DNA of 64,000 nt from Melanocharis versteri (taxonomy: Eukaryota; Chordata; Aves; Passeriformes; Melanocharitidae). How positions within the stretch are numbered: the first letter of the stretch is position 1; each line of letters opens with the position of its first letter. The notes beneath the pieces were generated by a model that worked only from the letters and a program-made list of their open reading frames with translations, was not told the origin of the DNA and ran no database searches. Position numbers and translations under genes: made by a program. Positions 1 to 15,400 of this stretch are shown piece by piece. Location: positions 124,001 through 188,000 of the forward strand of contig VZTG01004616.1 of the NCBI GenBank assembly GCA_013397845.1, given 5' to 3'.

Positions 1-3000
1 AACTTCAGGAAAATCCCTCCTTCAGTGAGGGCAATGATTCCTGTCCTACCATGAGATTCCCAAATTTCAGTCTAGTAGTCAGAAGGATGTGAAAGAACTA
101 CTACTCTGGGAGAACTGAGCATTCTTTGCACTACATTCTTACAAACTAAGGTTTCAAGCCACTTGTAGAGCTCCCCAAGAGCTACAAAGGTTATTCTGGT
201 TTAGCTCAACACGGACAAGCTGGGAAACCTCCAAGCACAAGCAGCAGCTGGGTAACATCCCAGTAACTCAGTCTGTGCTAGAAGTAAAAAGCACAAGCAG
301 GTTTCTGTGCCCCGGGACTTCGGACAATGACAGTGACAGTCTGCCTGCCAGCCCTGCCAGCTCCTTCTGCACAGATCCTCTGGAAGCTTTTCACGGGCAC
401 AGAAGAGCACAAGAAACACAGTTCATCTGATACCACATCGGAATTAACTGACTGACAGGGTAAATAATTAAATAAAGGAACACTGCCAAAAGACAACACC
501 AGCCCAACACGGCAGCTTTTAAATTGCAGCAATGCCTGAAATGTTTCGTTTCACACCTTCATGAATTGCTAGCAGAGAATCAGTTAAAAAAAAAATAAAT
601 CACAAGTTTGCTTTAGAAAACCTTTATATGCAGCATCAAATATTTTCTTTTTTTTTGTTACCAAAAAAGCAACATTTGTTTTGCAATTTAGTATTTCCTT
701 ACTGTTCTTTCATTTTCCTCATATAAAACAAGAAAATAAACTTTAAGAAAAAACATAATTGTCAGGCTAGGACTAGAGTAAAAATAAACAAAATGTTCAA
801 AATAACTGGTTTTTTATAACAGTTCCTTCAGTACAATGTATCTATGCTTCCTTTATTTGATGGGTTTTGTTAACTACTTAACACTACATGCATAATGTTA
901 CTAGGTTTGCACAAGGAAACACAATTAAATTGCTGCCACAGGAAGATTATGCAGGAAAAACATTTAAAGGTGGCAAGGGGTTGAGGTTAGTTCATTCCTT
1001 GAGACTAAACCATATCTACTTTCATTTGACTTCAGGTATAACTGAGAGTAGATTTTGGTTTAAGCTGCCAGGAACAGACAGGTAAGTTAATTACTGAGAT
1101 TTTGTTCAGCTAGATACCTTCCTTCTAAGGAAGATGGGCACATACAGATAAAATTAGCCAGGTTGCTATAAATGTACTGTAAGAACACTCAGCATCAGCA
1201 CAGGAATGGATTGGGTGACCTAGTACGGGTTTTTCCATTCCTGACTCCTAAAAATGAGAAAAAAATTCTAATAAACAGACCATGAATAACCCCCAAAAGT
1301 CCCTGGCAACATGCTAGATATGAGTGAGAGAGAAAACATATTATCTTGGCTTTTCTTTTTCAGGGAGTTTTTTTTTGGCAGTAACAACTGGCAAAGAGTG
1401 AGTCCAAATTATTGCTTACAGCACACATCCAGTTGGGATAGCAAAATCCTTAACTAAATGGAGCAAGGAAACCTTCAAGGCTGCACAGAAAAGACAAAGA
1501 CAGACACAGGGTATATGTGGGAGTGGAAGGAAAAGACTCAAAATACAAGGAAGGACATTGCAGTGCTGGGAGGTTTGACAACTCATTAAAAAACAATTGA
1601 GTTGATTTCTTGAGAGGGTGGTGTTTGAAGTTTAAAGTCACAAAGTTCACCGAACACCCTCCTTCATACACATTCATCTTTTTTTCTCCAGATCACCAGT
1701 TTCAATCCTTAAATCTTGTACCAATTTCATCCCATTCCATAATGAGATTCAAGCAACTCAAGCAGTAATGCCCTGCAGGCTTTTTACATGAAAGAAGCTG
1801 AATAAAAGATATCAATGACAGAAGTGATGAGTCTGCCAATCCATTTGAGGAAGCTTGGTCTCATAAAACTTACTGCTGTAGGTATGAAGTACATATCAAG
1901 TTTATCAGGTTTAACATTTCTGAAGATGGGATGAGAATACAGGTGAAGAGCCCTGAAAACCTCAAAGCAAAAGTCACAGTGTTGACCATACTTGTGAGAA
2001 GTTTGGATATATAAAGAGAGGAGTGAAAGGATTAGAAGAGTAGTAAGACTCAAGACTATCCTGACAGCAAGATCCCCTCCTGCCAGTTCAGACCACTGAC
2101 TTCAAATTCTGGCAACAGCAGCAATCCTAAAACAAACTGAAACTGCAGAGTTGGCATAACAGAATGCTAACATAGGTTTTATCTAAAGGTTTTAACAGCA
2201 GACACAGGTAAAACTATTTTTGCTTGACCAACTGCCAGCTCTCGCTACACTAAAAGAGAATGTTTTCCTGGTTGATAAAACAACGTGTCATGCAACCTGA
2301 GAGATGATTAAAAAAATAAAGCAGACTGATGAAGTCAGTAATATACATGACAAAATTTGTCAGAGGTAAAAGCAATCACCAGAAGCTACAGTGAAAAGAA
2401 AAACTTAGATATGCAAACCCCTCAGGATATTGTGAAATATGAAAAAATAGGAGTAAATGGAGAACAATAAAACTGACATAAAAAGTAAATATATGCCAAA
2501 ACGTAGAAAAATTAATGATCTTTCAATATTCTAGTGTTTGATGAAACTGCCTCAAGAGAAATCTTAAGACACAATCATATCTCTGAAGATTCTACCACTC
2601 ATCCACTTGATCCTCAATAATATTTTATCCTAGGCATTTTACAGAAGCAAAAATGAAGTAAAGACTACTTCTGTCTTTGCTTTTGCTCTGTGTCTGATGG
2701 AATTACAGAGCTTTTACATTATCATTATAAGTTTGGAAAGCCAAGTGAATGAGAGAGATTTTTACATATTCACAGCTGAATTTCTGAAAAGATGGTTTCA
2801 GAATTTTGAATCACATAAAGAGAAATATGGGAGCAGTATTTGCTGTAATATTGTCACAGACTTTTCTAGGGGATTTCATTAATATTTCCACTTGACATAA
2901 AAAGCAACTGCCAATCAAAACACTTGATCAAGATTATTTTTCACTTTTGAAGTTGTCCTGCAGTATTAAAAGAAAAATCTCAACCTAAGTAAGTGGACAG

Positions 3001-3308
3001 TAAATTTTTGGTTTAAGGTCTTAAAGAAAGCCTCTTCAGAGATCCCTATTCTGAAATGGTATTAATCAGCTTTTTAAAGTTTCCATGGTGCTGTATTATT
3101 TTTTCCTCTTTATTGTTAACCATTCCCCCACACACCAGGTACTGTGAAAAGTTCTTTTCATTCACACCCTGTTAAAATACCATCATTTAATTTGATGTGA
3201 ATAAACACCCCATCGCAGTGAGGCCACAAATCTACTTTGCTGATGGAAGAGTACAAGGCTGATAGACTTACCTACATTTCACTGGGCATTCTGCGTGTCA
3301 TGACTCAC
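1..3308 (-). other. DST: Intron downstream of exon 34 (continues past window start)
   Basis: AT-rich intron. I searched the minus strand for the expected next rod exon and found none, nor any RNA gene or clear repeat. Short frames here have no splice or family support. Confidence 0.8.
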
Positions 3309-3428
3309 CTTATGCTGTGCAAGCTGCATCTTTATTTTGTCAGGGTCATTTGCAATTTCAAGATCTGAGTCCAGAGATTTCTCTGACTCTTCCAGCCATT
3401 CCATAAGTTTATGCCAGGCTTCATGGAA
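3309..3428 (-). CDS. DST: DST exon 34, last in window (spectrin repeat)
   Basis: 40 codons, acceptor ACTTTCCTTTAG, donor AAG|GTGAGT. It encodes FHEAWHKLMEWLEESEKSLD then SDLEIANDPDKIKMQLAQHK. EWLEESEKSLDS is a helix A motif matching DST. The expected continuation of this repeat (a KEFQK-like start) is not found between 1 and 3308, so the next exon lies beyond the window. Confidence 0.93.
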
Positions 3429-6400
3429 CTAAAGGAAAGTCAGATTTGCATGGACTTTAAAATTCACTGGTTCACAAAACAGTCCAAAAGCATTAAACCC
3501 CAACTAAGATTGGCAAACTTTGACAAAATTTGATGTGTTTTTTTTCCCCTGGTCTCCTAAACAGAACTGGTCCAACCATGTGCCCATTGTATTTAGCCTC
3601 CCTTCCCCAAGTGAGCTAACAACCTTTAATGTACATGATGTGCACACGTCCTATGCATCTGTCAGAGACATATTGGTAACATCTGTCGATGTGTTGGTCA
3701 TTTAGATTCCTACAGTTTTAGTAATGGATAGTAAATACAGAAAGAACAGGGCTTAGCTATTGCATATATAGGACCATAGCAGTAAATCACTGGGAAAAAC
3801 TTCCGTCTGGATGACTGCCCAAGATGTTCCCTGTAACACTCATAAAGCTCTCATTATATCAAATGCTATCTTGACGAGCAAGGAACAGATTTTTGATCTT
3901 CCTTCCTGTTTAAAAAAAAAGAGCACTTCAGGGAAGGAAGTAGGGAAAAAGTAAAGATTCAACCAGCTTTCACAAAGTGACATCCGTTTGGGTTTTGATT
4001 TTTCTAAGCTGGTCATTTCTCTCTCTCTTGAAAATTCTTCTTGCCAGGGCTGCCTACACATGGAAGCACAAGCAACTAGCTCAGAAACCCTTTAAGGCAT
4101 CGAAGACACTGTTGTTCAGGGCTGTTGATTTGGCCTTGACACCAGCAGTCTTCAGTACTCCTTCCGCACTCCACACACACAGTTGCCATCTTAATAACAC
4201 TGTATTCAGCTTTGTAAATGCATATTGAGATGAAACCCATCTATTTGCAGAACTGCTGTGCGTGTGAATGCACAAGAGAAACTGCTGGAAAATAAGAAAC
4301 GTGTGATTGGCTTATGGGCTAACTCATTGCCCAGAGAACTTCTTGCCCTATGAACTGAGTGGTGATAGTGGTGAACATTGGAATGTGGTTTAGCTGTCAA
4401 CATCACCAAATCTTGAATGATCATGTCCCCTTAAATAGAAAGAACCTAGAACTTCCTATTGACATTTAAAGAGGTTACATGCCTCTCACACATTTTGCAT
4501 CTTATAATTTATGTTCCTCAGTGAAGGAAACATCTATCCAAAGAAAAAAACGAATGCTCCCAAATAACGAAAACTGTGCAAACCGCCCCTTCTTCCCCCA
4601 GAAAACAACCTCTCCAAGTTTTTAAGGAAATAAATGGAGATATCTTACCACACAGAAGATACTGGTCTAGTAACTAAGATAAGAGATTGAGTGATAAGCG
4701 ATGAGTATAATCAGGACACAACATAGATCCAAGAAGAAAATACTAAGGAATACTCCCACAGATTAGTGAAAAGGGTTCATCACACTCTTTAAAATATACA
4801 GGGTTGATTGTGAAACTTCTTTTTGAAGACAGATGGCACTAAGACACATCTGGAATCCATACTGTAACTTTCTTTTTTCAGACTATCCTGTACTGCAGAC
4901 AGAAGTCACTGCTTGGGTTGAAAATGATGCTTTCACCTCTCAAATGAAGTGCTCTGGGATTGAATCACAGAAATCACTCCACTAACTCAACACTGTCTGT
5001 TACACTAAACCCAGGCTTGCCTTGTAAGTGCTTTAAAGCATCATATTCTTCAAGAATCTGGATGCAATTACAACTAAGTTCAAAGAGTTGCATAACAGCT
5101 GTTGTCCCATTACCTGTTTGGCTCTTTTCCTTGCATCATCCAAAGCTCTTCCCCTTTCAACTAAGCGTTGGACTACTTTTTCCCATCGACTCTGTACACT
5201 AATCAGCAGATTCTTAATAAGGACAACGTCCTGTTTCTGGCTGAAATATTTTAAATGGGTTCCAGTTTTGTCCAGCTCTATGATCTGATCTCGATGAGAG
5301 TTCACTTCTGTGGCAAAAACCTTGGAAAAAAAGGATGAAAATTACTGAATACTGCGCTGGGTAAACACTGAAAAAACCCAGTCTGATAAAGAATGATGTA
5401 GTGAGAAAGACTATAAAATACAATTTTAAAACAAATGAAATGTTTCTCTGAGTGCCAGCATTATAGGGTTCATTTGGACATTGTTACAGTATCTCCACAG
5501 AGTGGGAGAAAAACATTACACATCTGTTTCTTTACATACCTTGTGTTCATCAATTTGAAATAAGACAGTGTCCAAGATAAGACTTGGCCGAGAAGCTGCA
5601 GTTAGAGTTTGCTCAGCCTGAGTAAGCCAATTGATGAAATCTTGAAGTGAGTTGTGGAACTCCATCGCTAAATTGAGGGCTTCTTCCAGTTTGGTCTGTA
5701 AAGACAGGTCATTCTTTATTAGCAGCTGATATTGTGCAGCGACTTCAGCCAAGGAAACCATTTTAGTTCAGCACTTTGGAGTAAACCATTTTAGTTTAGC
5801 ATTTTAAAACACTTTTTCAACTCAAAGTTACTGAGTTTTAAAATAACAGCATGTATTCGAGCATATTCAAAGAGATGGATACAGGAGTTACAGTAAAATT
5901 ACGTATAACAAATGAATAGAAAACACAGCACCTAGTGTCAAGATAAATTTTTCCACATTAGAACATATTTCCTACTATTTAATCCAAATGTGACATATGG
6001 ATTTATCAAGATCAATACAAAACCAGTAGAGTTTCAGAAATCCAAGGTGGTAGTGCACTTGGAAGAGCCTCAAGTAGGTCATCAAATTTATTTTCTTGCA
6101 CTAAATGAAGAATAAGTTTTCCTAGAGCACTTCTTTTCAATAAAGCCCAGTTGTCATTTTGGTTGCCCGAACAGAAACTAATTTGGGATACAGAATTTTG
6201 CTGATCATGAGCGAGCAGTCAGAGATTTTCAAACATTTACACTGCTGACTCACTGAGCACTCCAACCTTACAGCTTCCTGCAAGAAGGTGCTCATATTGA
6301 GTGTTAATTAGTTTGTCATTTTTACTTTATAATTAGCTTAAGAGACATCAGCATTCTTATTTTAAAATACAGCTAAGTTGTGAATTAAATATTTGTGCTT

Positions 6401-9400
6401 TATACTTGTCAGGGCTGTACACAGAGTTTCTCTGTTTGCAATTATGGATATTCTTTTTGTTTGATTGAGATAGAACAAATGGACTATATTTCGTGAAGGA
6501 ATGAAAGGAAAATGAAATTAATAACAAGAAAACGTATGTTGCATATCAGTGAAATCATGCTATTGATCTGTTAGAACAGAAGGTAGTCACTTGAAGTAAA
6601 TGGCAAAAGGCCAAGAGTTTGGGAATTTTAAGAAAAAATGGCTAAAATCTAGGAAAATTAACACAGCAATTCTGTACTTAAGAGGAGATAAACTTGAAGG
6701 ATCATTCAGTCTCTCATGTCTATGATCACTGCAATAAAAACCAGAAAATCCCTATTCCTAACAAATGAGCATTAACAGTATCAGTTAATGTATTTCTATG
6801 GAACAGATGTGTGCCATTCTCAGCACACTCCTCCTCAATAATGTGTAATTAACTTCTTGAATCTTATTTTCCCCAGTACTTTCTAAACATATTACTGAAT
6901 TATGCCAGTCTCTACAACTGATTTTAAATCTAAAAAACCAGGCAAGGATGCATCCATAAAAGCACTGATCATTAACACACTTAAATACATGATTTACAAT
7001 TCTATTTTTATGTAAAAACACATACTTTTCTTTCACTGAGTTTTGTTTGCACAGATTCCCATTTTTCTTTTAAGTTATTTATGTCCTGCTCAACGTTTGT
7101 TTCAGCAGACTCTGGGCATCTTGCAAGCATCTGCTGGCCTTTCTGCATTAGACACTTATATGTCTCTTCTTTGGCTTCAAAGGCAGCACAAAGTTCCTAA
7201 ATAAAGAAAGAACCAAAAATAAATAAGGTAGAAATTCAATACTCTTTATAAATACCAGTATAATATTTATTCTTCCCCCAACATTTAGCAGGTATCATTA
7301 AGACTAATAAAAGGAACACATGTAATTCATAAAAAGCCAAATGAGAAAATGAAGGACCCAGTTCCCCAGGAAATGAAAACTTGTATTGTCTGTCAATGTC
7401 TTCTTTGATATCCAAAGCTTGGCAAAGTAAGTACTATGCACTTATTGAAGAAGAGTTGCTACAACTTGGTTGGTTTAAAGTCTGTCTGCAGCCAAAATCA
7501 CAAAAAGTGTCAGCATTACACTGTGTGCTGAAAGCCCAGCCCTATGCAATACCCTTCAAGAGTGGGTGGGACAGCTTGGGAGGGCTGGTTTACTGTGCAT
7601 AATCTGTATCTTCCTTCACTTGCTAGGCATGAGCACTGCAGACATTTCAGACATTTAAAGAAAGCTGGAATAACAATGGTAACAACATGTTTTACCTGTT
7701 ACCTATTCTACCAATGATGCTTTTTAATCATGTTAAAGGAAAGCTGGCAGAAGTCTGGGAGCTCCCACGCATCCCTCTGACTCAAAAAGACATGATCAGT
7801 ATTGGTAACAGACAAATCAAAATGTACCAACGATGTTGCTGCACACTCCCAAATTAGGAACATCTTCAAGGAGATGAGGAGTAAGTGGCTTGCAAATAAG
7901 AGGAAGAGAACTTTTTCCTCTGATTCTCAGGACAAGAGCCCAAACCAAACATTTTCTTTGGGTTAAGAGATGCTGTACACAGGGCTGTACCTGACCACAT
8001 AGGAGGGCAAAGCAAGAAGCAGGTTCATTCATGAGCTTAAGATTTTGATGCAGCAGAAAGTTTCTTTGTTTTCTTTCTGAGGACTACGGGAAGTGGTGTC
8101 ACCTGGTCTGTTTCCTCCTACTACTTCAGGAAGAAACTGAAAACAATGATTGCCTTAAGAAAAGGAGAGGGATGGTCTGAGCAGTACTGGGACAGCTAAA
8201 AAGGTGTCTTTTTAAGCCCCTTTCCTACTGTTATCCTGTAATATCTCTTCGTATCTTTTGTTTTCCTGGAGTTGCTTTAACTGGAAATGCAGCATGATAT
8301 CAACTCCATTTGTGAACCAATCATGGTTGAGGGATCTTTTAGTCATATCTGTAGAAACAAGCCTTATACTCAAGAACATGGTTCATAACATTATTTCCAA
8401 AGAGAAACAAATCAAAATGTAGTGCAAAACTTTCTCTTTCAGTTTCACATCAGTAATTAACATGGTTTGTATCACTTAGAGCCACGTTAGAAATTGGAAT
8501 GTAGTAGACAACAAGACAAGTGGCCTCAACATTTCAGAAAAAAATAAATAAATAAAATAGAGAGAGAATTAACACATTTCTGCACAAGTGCACTAAGGTT
8601 TAACCAAAAGGAAATCAAATTCTATGTTTTAAGGGTTGATAGTAAGTCAATGCCTGCAGATGGCCACCAGGACAGTAACATCCTGTTAAAATGTACACGT
8701 AGAGTTAGGGAGCGATTGTACATCTAGAGCGCATATTACCGGGGACAGTCAGACTTGTTCCGACTATAACACTGAATTTAAAGGTCCTTTAACTAATCTA
8801 TCTGTACACATTATAAGTATAGAAAATTTGCATAGCAAAGAATGTACTAAAGAAAATCCTGAAGCTTCCCACGGAAAATTTTTCCATCTTGATCTGACAA
8901 AGTGCAGGATGAAAAAAGAAGAACTGACACTGACTTTCAGGGAATCACGACTATATTCCACTCTCCCAGGTGGAAACCCCCTCCACTCTTTTTCTCCTCT
9001 TTTTTGTTTTTCCTTTATGACAAAAAGAGAAGGATTAGGGGAATTCAAAACCACAGGATTATTTGTGTTTGGATCTAGTTTCCCATCTTAACTGATTTTA
9101 AAACTGTAAATTAGTTCCCCTATCAATTATAGACACTGGCAAATTTTTGAGTAAAAAAAAGAAGGAAAAGAAATGTGCCTCATGTTGACGAGCAATAATC
9201 TTTAGCAATATTCAAAAAAACCCCTGATTTTTAACATCATGACAATGCAGCACTCTAACTGAAAGTGTCAGGCATATTCAAGTTCTAGGACAGTTCAATA
9301 AATATCACTGTTACATCTGAGCCAGAAGTTCTGAAGGTCAGATCACCAGGTTTGGGCTTATATCCTGGCCTAACAGCACATCATGATTTTACACAAATGG

Positions 9401-12400
9401 AGCAGTAAGAACCACCTTCCTTAGAGGTAAGAAATCAAGTTTAAGTGTCTTTTTTTAAGCTCTATGGCTCTATGGGAGCAGAAAAATCCACAGAATGTTT
9501 CTTAAAGAGAAAGGAATGGAATAATTCAGGCATCCTGGTCAGCTTGCCATTTCTAATTAAAGCACAGCCTCTACGAGCCAGTAGTCCTTCTTACTTCTAT
9601 GCTAATGATGACTTTAATGTCAGCTTTGGTTGGATAAGGAATAAAGGATCAAGTCTCTTAAGTCAAGGTTCAGTGAATCTGGGTCATGTTTAGGTTCATC
9701 AAATCTTAGAAAAATCATAAATTTAGTTATGGGGTCAGAAGGGAAAAGATGAATAGGAATCACTGAAAAATCTGCAAACACCTTTTGTAAAGATGCAAAA
9801 GTTATTTTATTTGTCTCAATACTAATAATGGTTCAGCTTTGGGCATTTCCCAACAGGCTACTAAACCACAGTGAAAATAACAGAGTTGTTTTGAAGGCTA
9901 TTAAACTTCTTTAAGACACTGTACAGACATTGTGTTATACAGAACACACTCTGTATTTACCAAAAACACTCCTAAAAGATAGTTAGTCGTGAAATGCAAT
10001 TTGCAAAGCATTCTAATACTGATACTTACCATATGTGCATTAAGCTGCTCTCTTGCTGTTTCTGGTAAGCCTCCAACAGGTTTTGATGCCAACAGCTGAC
10101 GTTCAGTGTCTGTCAGCCATTGCTGCAGATCCTCAACTTCACCATGGAAACCTTGGGCCTAAATTATACCATATCATTTTAGAGATAACTTAAATATTCT
10201 CCATTCCAATACCAGCTCAGATGCATAAGCACATTGGCAACTGGCTTAATCAGATATTTGTAATAGTCAAAGGAAATGGAAGTAGAAGAAAAAAAAAAAA
10301 GGAAAAAGCAAGCAAATATAAACTGGCTCAATTCAATCTAAAGGATAAAAAAAACCAAACATAGAAATCTTGAAAGCAGTCTAGATAACTACTGCGAGAT
10401 CAATGTTTTCCCAAATAATATACTAATACAGAAATTTCACCCTTTACAAACATGTAGGCCGAAAGCTGAAGTCTTGTGCCAGCACTATAAGGGACAGAGG
10501 CCAGCTGTGGAAGATACAGCTGGATTCAAACTTTCTCCAAATTCAGGAGTGTCTGCATCGTGGTTTTGATTTAGGCCAACTTCTAATACATGTATCTGTG
10601 TATTTCATGTAAAAAGACATTTTTTCTGAGTTATCTCTATATTTGATCATTTCCTGTTCACCTGGATCAAGGCACTGTCCAGCTGCTGTTTCCTTTGTTC
10701 CGTTTTTTCCAACAAGTTTTGCCAGCGCTGATTCAGGAGTTCCAACTTGCTCCGTAAATTACTTGCTTCTTCAACAGCACTTGATTCAATCAGGTCATTT
10801 CCTGCTTTTTTAACAGCTTCCACCGTAGACTGATGAGCTAAAACATCATTTTGCAGCACCTACAATTGTAACACAGCATGGCCATATCAGTAAGTTACAG
10901 AATGAAGGCACTCCCAGTGACTGAGCTAGTTGTAGTCCAAGGACAAGACAATAGTCTAACATCAGCACAGTTATTACAAACTAAAGCTAATAACTAAGAC
11001 CTCTTCAATCAAAAGCAGTAACAGACCATTCTGACAAAATACTGAAATTTATTTTTGTATCTTGGAAAAAATAATATACTCCTTCTGAAAACATATATTT
11101 CTGAAATTATTAAACATTTCTAGTAGTGCTAGGGAATAATTATTTCTTCACTTTTTAAACTTATTATATACTTTTCTTTAACAGGATTTTTCTTTGAATA
11201 CTATGTGCCTGCTGTGCTATACAACAAGCCAACTGCCACAATGTCTTTTTGTGCATTTCATGGCTACAACTCCTTTCACATTATGTCAGGCTACCAAGAC
11301 ACTTGACCTGTGCAAAAAGCTGGGGGATGGTTGTAGTACTAACACCAAAAGACCTCCTCCATCTGCTTGAAAACCTCTTATCACCAACCACAGTAAAAAC
11401 CATAAAAGGAAAAAAGTACATTTGGGAAAAAAAAAATTGCTGTTTTCAGAAGGATGGGGGCAGGCCAAGAAAAGCTTTAATATAGAACAGAAAAAGAAAT
11501 AAGCAGAATGGTTGGGAAGAGAATGGTAAACCCCACCTAAGAAATTCAAGTTTATGACTGCTGCCTTCCATGGGGTCTGACTGAAACTCACCTCCATCAA
11601 AGTGCTAGCATATGGAAAAAATATAAAGCTAAATAAAAAGGAACTTAAAAATAAACTATATGGAGCACAATATGAAATAGCAAGTCACAAGTAGACCTTG
11701 AATACAAAATACACATCACATTTACTTTAATTCTTCTAAACTAAGAACCAGATTCTTTTATTTTCCTAACAGGGTGAAAAAAGATATTCACAGAAGCAGA
11801 TGCATCTTATCCCTTCCTTCCTGCTGAGACTCACTAAGAACAAGGTCTATTCTTTCCAAAGTTATTCAAGAGGTGGATGTTTTCACAGGCTACCACAGGA
11901 TGCACTACTGTGTGAACTTTCTAACCTATAAACTCTGTATTATGAAAAGGAAGTAGATTCATTCATGTGTTTGCTGAACTCCTTCAGCACAGACATAAAT
12001 GATGTCTCGATGCTTCTTCACTAGTAAAACACTTCCGTTCGATAAGAATATAAAAGGTTCATGGAGCAGAACTTGTTTTTGTAATTTTATTTACTGTGTT
12101 TTAAAATGGTCAGTTTATAACAACAGTCACATAAGGTATGTAGATACTGTATTTTGTTCAAGTTCCAAATGACCACCCAAAAGCCTTTAGAAGCTCCATA
12201 GCTGCATTAACACAGACAATGAAAATGCCTTAATTATCTGTGTACTGTCAATTTCAATCAAGTCTCTCAGAATCCAAAATGGACTCTGAGTACTTTTTAC
12301 ATCATATGCAGGCCAAAAATTAAATGGCAGATTTAAAGGGAGAGGATTTACAGGGTTAGATTGAAATCTTCAAGCCTAGAAAGAACACATCATCATGAAG

Positions 12401-15400
12401 AGCACAGAGTCACACACAAAGGCAGGGAAGATCGCTTACTCCTAGGAGATGTTCTAAAAATAAAGGCACAGCAGAAGCATTCTTCCACAGGCTCCAAAAT
12501 AACAATGATCATTAAAATTACTAAAACAAACAAACAAAAAAAACCTTAACCCTACACTGTAAAGTATCATAGAGAAAAATATGGGAGTTTGCATAGATTT
12601 TTGGAGAAGCATCCTCCATCTTAGCTGAACCCAACCGACATACAATTTTGCAGAATTAAGAGCAAATCACTGTTTTCTGAGAGGGAAGAAAGAACCAAAG
12701 ATATGCAACAGTCATGCAGTTTGTGAGACCTGGCTTAAACAGAATTAATCAAGGAGTTTATTGCATCAGGGAGAGTAGCAGGTTCAGTAACTTTTGAGTT
12801 CCCTAGGTCAAAGAAAGGTGATTAGAGGTGGAGACTAAGGTGAGCTGTTTATTTTTGGCTAAAACCTATGCCATTTGCATGGCATATGCAAGAAAGGAAG
12901 GAATGTGGAGGAGTAAGAGGAAAGATATTATTTATTCCAAGCCTTCATCTCAGCTATAAACTGCATCTTGAAAATATATGCAGAGAATTATTTTTTAAAT
13001 GTAAAATTTTACTAAAGGACTCATCCCTAAGATAAATATCAAAAGAACATTTCGGTTAATATTGATTATAATTACATACATGATGTTTGGCAAGCTCAAT
13101 TTCAATAGCCTTGGGGTCTCCACCCACGGGTTTCTGTTCATTCAGCAAGTCTTCTGTATGTGTCAGCCAGGCCAGTAACTCATCCAGGGCATGCTGGAAC
13201 TGCCCCAAGGCTAACAAGGCACCTTCCAGCTTGTGCTACAGTAAAAATAGAGTTAACAACAAAATCGTTTCACAATGCAATTGAATTGTCTTACATTACC
13301 ATTAGTCACCATAACCCAGAGCAGAGTCCACACATAAAACAGAACAAAAACCAGGGAGAAACAGTTACCCAGTACAAGCAACGCTTTATAACTACAGCTG
13401 AGTTAGCAATTCCCTTGTAAAGCCTTGCATTCCAGGCTTAAATTTCTGGCCTTGGAAGAAGCCATGCAACCAGAGCAGAGTTAAGTTTGAAGGTTCTTTC
13501 ATCAGATTAACAGTAGCTTTTTATCACTTAAAACATAATTTCAAAATAAATGCAATTTGGTGCATGATCTTTCTAAAACCTTTTCTTTGCACGAAATGAT
13601 TAAGTTTAGAAAAAATAATACACTTCAAAGGACTCTCACATCTCTCAGCTTGATAATTTAAGGAAATAACACTCAAATAGTTTAATATTAAGTTAATGGG
13701 GTTTTATTCAATTGCTCAGTTCAGCAGCTACTATTACTTTTGTACATATAAACATGTCTTCAACTGCTACTTAAGACATCATCAAATAGCCAAAATAAAA
13801 TAATAATCATTCAACACAGCATTGCTGACCACAAATTTAAAAAGAAGGCTTAAAAACATAAAAAACCCTCAACTAATTAAACAATTCAAATCCTATTACA
13901 TATATCCTATTTTTTTCGTTTCTAGAACATCATGGTTTAACATAGTCTGGTTTTCAGTTAAGGAAAAAAAATCCATCAAAATGGACACTAAAAGAAATGT
14001 GTAAATTAATACAAGCATTATATATAACAAAGAGTTTTTCACAAAAATCTAAGTCACGAATAAAGCCCCCACCTCCAAGCTTATTTACCTGTCTGCTTAT
14101 AATTTTGTCTTCTAGGCTGTCCCACAATAGTCTGAGCTCCGAGAGAGGGTCTTGAACAGTGTGCTTGTCACTCTCTTGTGTTGCCTTCTTGAGCAACAGT
14201 TCTGCCTGATGGTTCAGCCTTTCCATTTCTATCTGCTGCTGATAAGCTTCTGTCTTAAATTGCTATAGTAAATAGAAAAAGAATAGAAATAAATGAAACA
14301 CAAATAATGATTATAGAATCATAGAACGATTCCGTGTTCTAGCTCTTGTGGTTGTGATGGTGATAATGCTTTAAACTTCAAATGGAATTATTCTTCAAAG
14401 GAAGTGAAAGCAAATTTTTTTAGTAGAATACCCTCTTGAACACACAACTGGTGCCACAGTCTGAATGGAACTTGTGTACATATGTTCTGAACTATGTAAG
14501 GTCATGATTCATTTGAAGTTACATCATAAAATACATAGAACAACCTGCCCACAGCCAACAAAATCTACAAGCGAGCAACAAAACCAAGAGCCTTCTCTGA
14601 TCATCACACATCTCTCCTTTTTAAACATGGCATAAGAGCATCCCAACATCAGGAGCATATCCAGTCACAAGTACAGATCCATGCAGACAGGTTTCTAAGT
14701 TAGACTGGAATTTTGATATTCACCTTACTCATGTATTGGGTATGTCATGATCTGTGTGAGCATTTACATAAAGGCTCTAATGTCAGAAGCAAACCTTTGG
14801 AGGCCTTCTCTCAGAGCCTCAAAGAAACTGTTCATGTTAGAAACCAGAAAACATAAAGGTCAAAGCAAAAGAATCCTGTACATAATAACCTCATAGCTTT
14901 TGAAAGAGAATGAATGATACCACAAGTATTTTTGGCTATCAGAAAAAATAAAATGTAGCCTTGCCAAAATTTGGAACAGATTTTTAAATTAAGCGCATTT
15001 TAAAACGAAACGTTTGCAATGAAATATTTTAAAATTTTCATGTGAATTCTTTTTTACTAAAAATTCAAAATGAAAATTGCTTTTGACGCTCAAAAAATAC
15101 TAAACAACACAGAAACATACAGACAAATGGAAATATAAAGGAAATAAATTGCTAGTTCATACCTTAAGTTCCTCTGTTTGCTGCTTCACTGTCTCCAGAT
15201 CTGTTCCAACTGGGGACATGGATGCTAACTTGCTGCCAGCTATGTCTACCCAGTCAAATAATGCCTGAAAATCACAGTACGACATTCAAGTGTGAGCAGA
15301 GAAATGCTGTCATTTTTGAAAGTTGTGTTAAGTAAAATATCAGAACTTTTTTTTTTTTCCCAGAGAAGGTATCGCTGTGCTCTGTCAAAGAAAATAACTT

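Noticed and set aside
5516..5761. Extending exon 32 upstream to the Met at 5761
   Set aside because: The family sequence begins at TKLEEAL, directly after a good acceptor; the rest is intronic read-through.
14312..14345. Possible CR1 terminal fragment
   Set aside because: Only about a dozen bases resemble the CR1 end, too short to separate from chance.
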